The translations under genes were made by a program, and so were the position numbers. DNA of 9,804 bases from Candidatus Hebobacteria bacterium (GTDB taxonomy: Bacteria > Armatimonadota > Hebobacteria > Hebobacterales > Hebobacteraceae). The notes under the pieces were generated by a model. It was not told where the DNA came from and searched no databases. It was given only the letters and a program-made list of their open reading frames with translations. The DNA lies in NCBI GenBank assembly GCA_029821235.1, contig JALGTT010000031.1, positions 1-9,804 on the forward strand, given 5' to 3'. Shown in pieces: positions 1 to 6,676 of the stretch (positions are counted from its first letter, which is position 1; every line of letters starts with the position of its first letter).

Positions 1-126
1 AACTTCGCCATCCGCCTCCCTCGGCGGGTGTTGCTGCATATGGCTCACCAGCAGCTTCGCCTGGAGTGGCTCGACGCCCCTCCCTCTCTCCGTAAAGCCC
101 TCTCCCAGGAAGCCAAAAGTGGGTAA
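1..126 (+). CDS. Possible C-terminal end of an upstream gene (partial)
   Basis: Frame 1 is open from the window edge to a TAA at 124-126 and would encode the last 41 residues of a protein. The peptide is rich in Arg and Leu with a balanced composition (for example RRVLLHMAHQQLRLEWLD) and about three quarters of its codons end in G or C, as in the neighbouring genes. The product is not recognised. The TAA lies only 19 nt before the -35 element of the next promoter, which fits a gene end. Frame 2 is also open here but has an odd composition with three consecutive cysteines, so frame 1 is preferred. The call is weak because 41 codons prove little in GC-rich DNA. Confidence 0.35.
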   Translation, partial: NFAIRLPRRVLLHMAHQQLRLEWLDAPPSLRKALSQEAKSG

Positions 127-145
127 CCGTCAGGTGCCGGCCAGA

Positions 146-174
146 TTGACATCCCTTTCTCCTGTTGCTACACT
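146..174 (+). promoter_or_regulatory. Sigma70-type promoter of the exported-protein gene
   Basis: A perfect -35 hexamer TTGACA (146-151) is followed by a 17-nt spacer and a -10 hexamer TACACT (169-174). TG at 166-167 is one base before the -10 and makes it an extended -10. Transcription should start near 181, giving a leader of about 56 nt before the ATG at 237. The promoter overlaps the alternative upstream ATG at 165, which argues against that start. Confidence 0.75.
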
Positions 175-236
175 TCGCCAGACTGCTGACCCCTAGGAGG
201 GAGCAGCCCATACTACTACCGGGCGAGGAGGTACCC

Positions 237-944
237 ATGCGCGGAACCCGAGCCGTAGTGCTACTGGCCAGCTTATTGCTGGTATTGGCGTGCGCGGGGG
301 CGGTCATGGCAGCGGACATCGTCACTGTCCCGACCGCCAACCAAGTGAAGGCCGGCGAAGTCGATCTCGCCGTCTACTACGTAGATGTGGACCGAGACAG
401 CCTGATTCCCCCCATTCGGCCACTGGGCATCGACTACGTTCGCTTCCAGACCATCTACGTGGGCGTGACCGACAAGTTGGAGATTGACGCCCATCGCTGC
501 GATGTGGATGTCCTGGGAGTGGAGACCATCTGGAACGCCACCTATGTGGTCCAGGACGAGGACGCCACCCGGCCCGTGATCGTCATCGGCGGGCGGGACC
601 TGGGGCGCGCCTATGACTCTGCATCGTACTTCGTCTCCGCGGCGAAGACGCTCAATCCTCCAGTCGGAGGCCCCCCCACGGAGCCCATCTTCCGGCTTCA
701 TCTGAGCGTGGGGACGGAGGACAACACCCTGTTCGCCGAGGAGCGCCACGAAGGACTGTTCGGCGGAGTGCAGGTGCTGATGCGCCCGGCCGACCCTCAG
801 ATAGGTCTGGTGGCGCTGCATGACGGGCAGGATCTGATCACCGGAGTCACCTATACGCCGAAGCCCGGCTGGCCCACGTTCAAGGGCGGCACGTTCGGCG
901 GACACTGGTGGGTGGGCGTCAACAAGACCTACAACAGCAAGTAG
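237..944 (+). CDS. Exported beta-strand-rich protein, YjbH-like, function unknown
   Basis: This 235-residue protein has an N-terminal signal peptide: a short Arg-containing n-region, a Leu/Val/Ala core over residues 6-23 and a likely signal peptidase I site after AVMA at residue 25. A Cys at 19 (VLAC) is only a weak lipobox. The mature part has alternating polar and hydrophobic strands and glycine-rich turns. Its C-terminal segment (about 172-228), with EGLFGGVQV, IGLVALHDGQDLITG and KGGTFGGHWWVGV, recalls YjbH/outer-membrane-barrel-like domains. That resemblance is from memory, so family membership is tentative. The likely location is periplasm or outer membrane. I chose the ATG at 237 because it has a GAGGAG ribosome site at 225-230 with 6-nt spacing and starts exactly at the signal peptide. 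The longer reading from 165 would place 24 residues ahead of the signal peptide and begin inside the promoter. The gene appears to be a single transcription unit between its own promoter and terminator. Confidence 0.8.
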   Translation: MRGTRAVVLLASLLLVLACAGAVMAADIVTVPTANQVKAGEVDLAVYYVDVDRDSLIPPIRPLGIDYVRFQTIYVGVTDKLEIDAHRCDVDVLGVETIWNATYVVQDEDATRPVIVIGGRDLGRAYDSASYFVSAAKTLNPPVGGPPTEPIFRLHLSVGTEDNTLFAEERHEGLFGGVQVLMRPADPQIGLVALHDGQDLITGVTYTPKPGWPTFKGGTFGGHWWVGVNKTYNSK

Positions 945-987
945 CGATCTTGTTAGCCGCGGCTCTGCCGCGGAGCCCGGAAACAAG

Positions 988-1018
988 AACGGCGGGGTCC
1001 CTTGGGGCCCCGCCGTTT
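988..1018. terminator. Strong, probably bidirectional hairpin terminator
   Basis: AACGGCGGGG (988-997) pairs perfectly with CCCCGCCGTT (1008-1017). One T-G and two C-G pairs extend the stem to 13 bp around a CTTG loop. On the plus strand it is followed by TTTGCCTTTC, a broken T-tract. On the minus strand it is followed by CTTGTTTCC, so it could stop transcription from both sides. It lies 43 nt after the stop codon of the exported-protein gene. A smaller alternative hairpin of two CCGCGG copies (957-962, 968-973) precedes it. Confidence 0.7.
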
Positions 1019-1046
1019 GCCTTTCGGCCGGACCTCTCAGGGCGGC

Positions 1047-1089
1047 GGAAGAAAAGGTGAGGCGGCAGACCGGGGGAGTCTGCCGCCTC
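1047..1089 (-). terminator. Hairpin terminator of the predicted minus-strand small RNA
   Basis: Read on the minus strand, GAGGCGGCAGAC (1089-1078) pairs perfectly over 12 bp with GTCTGCCGCCTC (1070-1059) around a 7-nt loop TCCCCCG. The sequence after the stem is ACCTTTTCTTCC (1058-1047), a T-rich tract that starts four bases past the stem. The plus-strand side is followed instead by a G-rich run, so termination makes sense only for minus-strand transcription. The C5 run in the loop is notable for an RNA terminator loop. Confidence 0.6.
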
Positions 1090-1162
1090 GTGGTGGGGTG
1101 GGGTTTGGGGTGGGGTTAGCCTGTTATTTCCATGTAATTCAAAGGCCCGGTTTCCCGGACCG
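1048..1162 (-). ncRNA. Predicted C-rich small RNA, antiparallel to cinA
   Basis: The transcript is predicted from signals, not homology. A near-consensus promoter at 1197-1169 points leftwards, with an expected start near 1162. The first 18 nt of the RNA (1161-1144) fold as a 7-bp stem, including one G-U pair, closed by a GAAA (GNRA) tetraloop; the tetraloop exists only on this strand. A single-stranded linker follows, including CCCCACCCC twice separated by AAA (1115-1095). The RNA ends in a 12-bp hairpin with a C5-containing loop and a T-rich tail. Total length is about 110-115 nt. The only ORF after an ATG is 5 codons (1133-1116) without a ribosome site, so it is probably non-coding. Its C-rich single-stranded segments could pair with G-rich ribosome-binding sites, as C-rich small RNAs do in Staphylococcus; that is inference. 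It resembles no RNA family I can name with confidence. Confidence 0.5.
1095..1115 (+). other. G-quadruplex motif, four G4 tracts with 1-3-1 loops
   Basis: Four runs of exactly four Gs (1095-1098, 1100-1103, 1107-1110, 1112-1115) are separated by T, TTT and T. This fits the canonical intramolecular G-quadruplex pattern with four tetrads and very short loops, a highly stable class. The G-rich strand is plus, which is the template strand of the predicted small RNA, so the RNA itself carries the C-runs. Both halves are the same 9-mer GGGGTGGGG. Confidence 0.7.
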
Positions 1163-1168
1163 AGGTGC

Positions 1169-1197
1169 AGTATAGCAAGCGCTCCCGCAACTGTCAA
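1169..1197 (-). promoter_or_regulatory. Near-consensus sigma70 promoter, minus strand
   Basis: On the minus strand TTGACA (1197-1192) is a perfect -35. It is followed by a 17-nt spacer and TATACT (1174-1169), a 5/6 match to the -10. TG one base before the hexamer gives an extended -10. No protein gene lies downstream on this strand; two hairpin terminators do, at 1089-1047 and 1017-988. It should therefore drive a short non-coding RNA. By sequence it is the strongest promoter in the window. Confidence 0.75.
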
Positions 1198-1223
1198 GGC
1201 TCGCAGGCGGTTTGGCGAAAGAT

Positions 1224-1264
1224 ATTTCGGGGGCCCCACCCGGCCGGCGGCGGGCCCCCGAAAT
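1224..1264. repeat. Perfect 13-bp inverted repeat between divergent promoters
   Basis: ATTTCGGGGGCCC (1224-1236) and GGGCCCCCGAAAT (1252-1264) are exact reverse complements with a 15-nt GC-rich spacer. The repeat lies 27 bp upstream of the minus-strand promoter's -35 and about 68 bp upstream of the cinA -35. There is no T-tract on the plus side (GCGGGAAAAAC) and only ATCTTTC on the minus side, so it is not a clear terminator. It could be an operator, a cruciform or the remnant of a small palindromic element. Confidence 0.6.
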
Positions 1265-1331
1265 GCGGGAAAAACACCGCCGCCCTCCTCCGTGCACCGC
1301 CCGCGGCGCTGGTTCCGGGCCTTCTGGCCCT

Positions 1332-1360
1332 TTGCACCAGCCGTCCAAGATATGTATAAT
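1332..1360 (+). promoter_or_regulatory. Likely promoter of the cinA-recA operon
   Basis: A perfect -10 TATAAT (1355-1360) sits 17 nt after a weak -35 TTGCAC (1332-1337). The start would be near 1367, giving a leader of about 45 nt before cinA. No LexA-type dyad (neither the GAAC-N4-GTTC type nor a CTG-N10-CAG type) was seen by eye around it, so SOS control of this operon is not evident. Confidence 0.6.
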
Positions 1361-1411
1361 AGGGGCCGGCGTGGGCTCCTTCGGCCGACATACGGGATAC
1401 CGGAGGAGTGA

Positions 1412-2740
1412 ATGCAACTGGAGCTGTTCTCGGTCGGCACCGAGTTGCTCTTGGGAGAGATAGTAGACACTAATGCCGCTTATCTGGCAGACAAGCTGTC
1501 CCAGCTGGGGATCAACTGCTTCTACAAGACCACGGTCGGTGACAATATCGCCCGTCTGGCCGGCGCGCTCGACATCGCCCTTCGGCGAGCGGATGGGGTG
1601 CTCACTACCGGCGGACTGGGGCCCACGCAGGACGATATTACGGCGGCCGCCATCGCGCAAGTCACCGAACTCCCTCTTGAGGAAGACCCTGCCTCTGTCG
1701 AGCATATCCGCAGGATAGCCCTCCAGCGACAGCGGGACCGCGGCTCAGCCGCGCAGTCTGCCGAAGCCAGCCGCACCGCGGCCGGAGAGCGGATGAAGGG
1801 CCTGCTCAAACAGGCTCGCCTCCCGCGCGGGGCCACCCCCATCCCCAATCCGGTCGGCACGGCCCCCGGTTTCATCCTGCGCACTCCATACCGCGGCGGC
1901 GACCCCAAGACCATCATCTCCCTCCCCGGTCCGCCAGGGGAGATGAAGCCCATGTTCGAGCAAACCGTGGCCCCGTACCTGGCCGAACGGGTGGCGGAGG
2001 AGGGGCCCGCGGTGCTGGTGTCCCATCACCTGCGCTTCGCGGACATCGGGGAATCGCAGATTGAGACTGAACTGCGGGACCTCATCACCACCCAAGGCAA
2101 CCCCACCATCGCTCCTCTCGCCAAGCCCGCAGAGGTGCACCTCCGCCTCGCGGCGCGGGCGGCCACCCGAGAGGAGGCGGAGCGGCTGATCGCCCCGGTG
2201 GAGGCGGAGATTCGGAACCGGCTGGGGGCACACCTCTATGGGGTGGACTCTGACACGCTGGAGACAGTTGTGGGACGGTTGCTGCGGCAGACGGGCCGGA
2301 CCCTGGCAGTGGCGGAGTCGTGCACCGGCGGCCTGATCGGGCATCGGCTGACCAATGTCCCCGGCAGCTCCGAATACCTGCTGGCCTCCCTGGTCACCTA
2401 TGGCAATCGGGCGAAGCAGGACCTGCTCGGCGTTACCGCGGAGACGCTGTCCGCACACGGGGCGGTGAGCGAGGAGACGGCTGGGGCGATGGCGGAAGGG
2501 GTCCGGCGGGTCTGCGGGGCCGACCTGGGGCTCTCCGTAACAGGGATCGCGGGCCCCGGCGGGGCCACGCCGGAGAAGCCGGTCGGGCTCACCTATCTGG
2601 GGCTGGCCCACGCGGGCGGCACCGTGGTCGAGCGGCGGCGGCTCCGCGGCGACAGGTCGATGATCAAAGAAAGGGCCGCGCAACTGGCCCTCTATCTGCT
2701 CTACCGCCACCTCAAAGGTCTTCCGGGGGTGGAATCATGA
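1412..2740 (+). CDS. cinA: CinA-like protein with C-terminal NMN amidohydrolase
   Basis: The product has two domains. An N-terminal molybdopterin-binding-like (COG1058) domain spans about residues 1-175, with ELFSVGTELLLGEIVDTN at 4-21, TGGLGPTQDD at 66-75 and LPGPPGEM at 171-178. A C-terminal PncC-type domain spans about 285-435, with AESCTGG at 301-307 (the Ser is the usual active-site residue), TYGN at 329-332 and TGIAGPGG at 377-384. The family hydrolyses NMN to nicotinate mononucleotide in pyridine nucleotide recycling, and the N-terminal domain can act as an ADP-ribose pyrophosphatase. It is cytoplasmic. At 442 residues it is longer than the usual 395-425. The extra length is mostly an Ala/Ser/Arg-rich stretch near 104-128, where others have a short GR-x-MPE-x-NRKQA link. 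The ATG at 1412 has GGAGGAG at 1402-1408. The stop overlaps thpR (ATGA). As in Bacillus, cinA precedes recA. Confidence 0.95.
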   Translation: MQLELFSVGTELLLGEIVDTNAAYLADKLSQLGINCFYKTTVGDNIARLAGALDIALRRADGVLTTGGLGPTQDDITAAAIAQVTELPLEEDPASVEHIRRIALQRQRDRGSAAQSAEASRTAAGERMKGLLKQARLPRGATPIPNPVGTAPGFILRTPYRGGDPKTIISLPGPPGEMKPMFEQTVAPYLAERVAEEGPAVLVSHHLRFADIGESQIETELRDLITTQGNPTIAPLAKPAEVHLRLAARAATREEAERLIAPVEAEIRNRLGAHLYGVDSDTLETVVGRLLRQTGRTLAVAESCTGGLIGHRLTNVPGSSEYLLASLVTYGNRAKQDLLGVTAETLSAHGAVSEETAGAMAEGVRRVCGADLGLSVTGIAGPGGATPEKPVGLTYLGLAHAGGTVVERRRLRGDRSMIKERAAQLALYLLYRHLKGLPGVES

Positions 2741-3336
2741 GCGACCACATTCGCAGTTTCATCGCGGTGCCCATATCGCCCGAGGTGCGGGAGCAACTCC
2801 GCGCCGCCCAGGACGAGTTGCGCCGCGCCGATGCCGACGTGAAGTGGGTGGCGCCGGAGAACTTCCACATCACCCTCAAGTTTCTCGGCGGGGTTACTCC
2901 CGACCGGCTGGAGGAGACATGGAAGAGCGTCGTCGCGGCCCTGGCGGGGACAGGGCGCTTCACCATGCGCTTCCGCGGGGCGGGGGCCTTCCCGAGCCCG
3001 AACCGTCCCCGGGTGATCTGGGCCGGAGTGAGCGAGGGCGCCGATGACCTCGCCGCCCTGGCAGCGCGGGTGGAGGAGGCCTGTGCCGGCTGCGGCTTTC
3101 CATCCGAGGAGCGGCCGTTCCGAGCCCATCTCACGCTCGGGCGCGCGCGGCGGCCCGCTCCCTCGGCCTCGCTGCGCGCAGCGATCGAGGCGCTGGCCGA
3201 TCGAGACCTGGGGGAGGTGGAGGTCGCGCGAGTGCAGTTGATGAGAAGCCAACTCACGCCGAGCGGCGCTATCTACCAAGTATTGCAGGAACACACTTTG
3301 GCCCAGGAGGCCCGATATGCCGCAGAAGAAGACTGA
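2737..3336 (+). CDS. thpR: RNA 2',3'-cyclic phosphodiesterase (ThpR/LigT)
   Basis: This 199-residue cytoplasmic enzyme belongs to the 2H phosphoesterase family, which opens 2',3'-cyclic phosphates on RNA ends to 2'-phosphates. Both catalytic signatures are present: HITL at 44-47 and HLTL at 131-134, in two similar lobes. IRSFIAVPISPEV at the N-terminus and VKWVAPENFHITLKFLG at 35-51 are typical. Length is normal for the family. The start is the ATG at 2737, overlapping the cinA stop as ATGA. The likely ribosome site is the G-rich GGGGGTGG at 2725-2732, which is not a canonical AGGAGG, so coupling to cinA translation is likely. A reading frame open upstream to 2320 lies inside cinA in another frame and is not used. 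The last 20 nt overlap recA. Confidence 0.92.
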   Translation: MSDHIRSFIAVPISPEVREQLRAAQDELRRADADVKWVAPENFHITLKFLGGVTPDRLEETWKSVVAALAGTGRFTMRFRGAGAFPSPNRPRVIWAGVSEGADDLAALAARVEEACAGCGFPSEERPFRAHLTLGRARRPAPSASLRAAIEALADRDLGEVEVARVQLMRSQLTPSGAIYQVLQEHTLAQEARYAAEED

Positions 3337-4369
3337 CAAGGACAAGAACAAAGGCAACAAGGCCGAGGCTCTGGAGGACGCCATCTCTCAGATCCAGCGC
3401 CAGCACGGAGAAGGAGCGATCATGCGGCTGGGGTCATCCCAGCGTCTGGCCGTGGACGTGATTCCCACCGGCTCGCTCAGCCTGGATGTCGCCCTCGGGG
3501 CGGGAGGCATCCCCCGGGGCCTGATCACCGAGATCTACGGCAATGAGGGATCGGGCAAGACGACGCTCGCCTACCACCTCATCGCCAGCGCACAGCGGGC
3601 CGGCGGCACCGCCGCCTATATCGACGCCGAGCAGCGCATGGACCCGAGTTACGCCAAGGCGGTGGGGGTGGACCTGGACGCCCTCCTCATCTCCCAGCCG
3701 CAGACCGGTGAGCAGGCGATGGACATCGCCGACATTCTGGTCCGCTCCGGGGGTCTGGATCTGTTCGTACTCGACTCCGTCGCCGCGCTGGTCCCCAAGG
3801 CCGAACTGGAGGGCGAGATGGGGGACTCCCACATGGGCCTTCAGGCTCGGCTCATGTCCAAGGCCCTGCGCAAGGTGGCCCACTCCATCCGGCAGTCCAA
3901 CACCGCGGGGGTCTTCCTCAACCAGATCCGCGAGAAGATCGGCATCGTCTTCGGCAGCCCGGAGATAACCCCTGGGGGCCGGGCGCTGAAGTTCTGGGCC
4001 TCCGTGCGAATCGAACTCCGGCGGGTGGAAACTGTGAAGAAAGCGGGCCAGATCGTCGGCGGCCGCACCCGGGCCAAGATCACCAAGAACAGTGTGGCTC
4101 CGCCCTTCCGTCAAGCGGAGTTCGAGATCATCTACGGAACGGGAATCTCCCGTGGCGGGGATCTGCTCGACCTCGGGCTGGAGACGGGGATCGTCACCAA
4201 GTCCGGCGCCTTCTTCAGCATGGGCGACACTCGGCTGGGGCAGGGCCGGGAGAACGCCCGCGCCTTCCTCGAGGAGAACCCAGAGATCGCGGGCCAACTG
4301 GAGTCGGAGATCCGCCAGCGGGTGGGTCTCGTCTCCGAGCAGGAAGATTCGGGAGATGAGAAGGCCTAG
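3317..4369 (+). CDS. recA: RecA recombinase
   Basis: RecA forms ATP-dependent filaments on single-stranded DNA, catalyses strand exchange and stimulates LexA self-cleavage. The 350-residue protein is full length. The N-terminal oligomerisation helix (about 15-36, ending GEGAIMRLG) is followed by the ATPase core with Walker A GNEGSGKTT (75-83), the DAE glutamate at 105, Walker B FVLDSVAALVP (150-160) and the MGDSHMGLQARLMS segment (168-181). Loop 2 (NQIREKIGIVFGSPEITPGG, 202-221) and the C-terminal domain (GQGRENARAFLEENPEI, 308-324) follow. The acidic tail EQEDSGDEKA is normal. The P-loop differs from the near-universal GPESSGKT at two positions (Pro to Asn, Ser to Gly), and DAEQRMDP replaces DAEHALDP. 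AGGAGG at 3305-3310 with 6-nt spacing fixes the ATG at 3317, inside thpR. recX overlaps its 3' end. Confidence 0.97.
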   Translation: MPQKKTDKDKNKGNKAEALEDAISQIQRQHGEGAIMRLGSSQRLAVDVIPTGSLSLDVALGAGGIPRGLITEIYGNEGSGKTTLAYHLIASAQRAGGTAAYIDAEQRMDPSYAKAVGVDLDALLISQPQTGEQAMDIADILVRSGGLDLFVLDSVAALVPKAELEGEMGDSHMGLQARLMSKALRKVAHSIRQSNTAGVFLNQIREKIGIVFGSPEITPGGRALKFWASVRIELRRVETVKKAGQIVGGRTRAKITKNSVAPPFRQAEFEIIYGTGISRGGDLLDLGLETGIVTKSGAFFSMGDTRLGQGRENARAFLEENPEIAGQLESEIRQRVGLVSEQEDSGDEKA

Positions 4370-4850
4370 CAAACAGACCACCACGCCCGGGGACGCGCAG
4401 CAGGCGCGGGAGAAATGTCTCCGCCTGCTGACCACGCGGGCGCGCTCCCGCCTGGAACTCGAGCAGGCGCTGCGGCGCAACGGCTTCGAGGAGGAGACGG
4501 TCGCCGAGGTGCTGTCGGGGCTGGAGCAGGCGGGGCTGGTGGATGACGAGGAATTCGCCCGCCTCTGGGTGGCCGAGCGGCGCTCCTCCGGCAACGGCCG
4601 CCGGAAACTCCACTGGGAGTTGCGCCGGAAAGGGATCGCGGAATCCATCATCCGCGATCTGCTGGAACGGGAGGCGGACGACGAGAGCGAACTCCAACAG
4701 GCGCTGCGCCTGGCCCGGAAGCGGCTCGCCGGGGAAATCACCCGGGAGCGGCTGGTTCGGGTTCAGCGGCTCCTGGTGAGCCGCGGGTTCGACTACGAGA
4801 TTGTCGAGACGGCTTTGCAACAAGTTACCTCCGAAAGGACGCCCTCATAG
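4356..4850 (+). CDS. recX: RecX regulator of RecA
   Basis: RecX binds the RecA filament and limits or remodels it; it commonly follows recA. The 164-residue product is almost all helical and charged. It shows the repeated three-helix pattern: CLRLLTTRARSRLELEQALR at 21-40, then the strongest family signature LEQAGLVDDEEFARLWVAER at 56-75, then GRRKLHWELRRKGI at 81-94, and a third repeat after 110. I chose the ATG at 4356, which overlaps the last 14 nt of recA. AGGAAG at 4341-4346 lies 9 nt before it and GGGAG abuts it. The frame is open further upstream but that part is antiphase to recA and gives non-RecX sequence. Length is normal for Gram-positive-type RecX of the short class. A small 6-bp hairpin (TCATAG/CTATGA) straddles the stop codon. 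Confidence 0.9.
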   Translation: MRRPSKQTTTPGDAQQAREKCLRLLTTRARSRLELEQALRRNGFEEETVAEVLSGLEQAGLVDDEEFARLWVAERRSSGNGRRKLHWELRRKGIAESIIRDLLEREADDESELQQALRLARKRLAGEITRERLVRVQRLLVSRGFDYEIVETALQQVTSERTPS

Positions 4851-5097
4851 TGGTTTCTATGAACTGCGCAGGCTGGTGCTCGGACATGCAGCCGCGGGCC
4901 CGCTCCGGGGCCGCCCTGCGCGCGTTGCTCCCCGGGCTGCTTACCCCCACTGCCTATTCCTGTGATCGTCAGCCCGGCCGAAAACCTTCTCACCCCTCGG
5001 TCCGGCCCGGCGCGGCTCCAAGGCGTCGCGCCGTTGGCGGCCGGGCCCGAGCCGCTCGCCTGGCCGAAGGGTGTCATAGAAAGGAAGTGATCAAGCC
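4851..5097 (+). promoter_or_regulatory. 247-nt GC-rich, foldable leader of rny
   Basis: No gene was found between recX and rny. The stretch contains several complementary segments. CCGGGG (4905-4910) pairs with CCCCGG (4930-4935). GCCCGGCCG (4972-4980) pairs with CGGCCGGGC (5038-5046) and encloses a second hairpin, GGCGCG (5009-5014) with CGCGCC (5027-5032). It ends with the rny ribosome site AAGGAAG (5081-5087). No convincing promoter was seen. The pairings could form a structured 5' region controlling rny, but random pairing is common at this GC content. An open frame from 4850 across it runs out of phase into rny and is not believed. Confidence 0.35.
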
Positions 5098-6645
<1,548 letters not shown>

Positions 6646-6676
6646 TCCCGCGTGCGTGCTCGTCAGGGAGATCATC

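Noticed and set aside
273..986. 237-codon open frame on the minus strand
   Set aside because: It is antisense to the exported-protein gene, runs over its stop and into the terminator region, has no ribosome site or recognisable motif, and arises from GC-rich codon positions.
1116..1133. A 5-codon ORF (MEITG) in the predicted small RNA
   Set aside because: It has no Shine-Dalgarno sequence ahead of it and is too short to support as a gene; the RNA is treated as non-coding.
945..1411. CRISPR array, tRNA or known riboswitch in the intergenic region
   Set aside because: There are no regularly spaced direct repeats and no tRNA cloverleaf or CCA end. The hairpins present match no riboswitch I recognise. 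The GGGGTGGGG duplication is too short and is explained better as a quadruplex motif.
919..1705. Minus-strand open frames of 183 and 188 codons over the cinA upstream gap
   Set aside because: They cross the strong minus-strand terminators and promoter and the start of cinA, and their translations are low-complexity Gly/Pro/Arg sequence.
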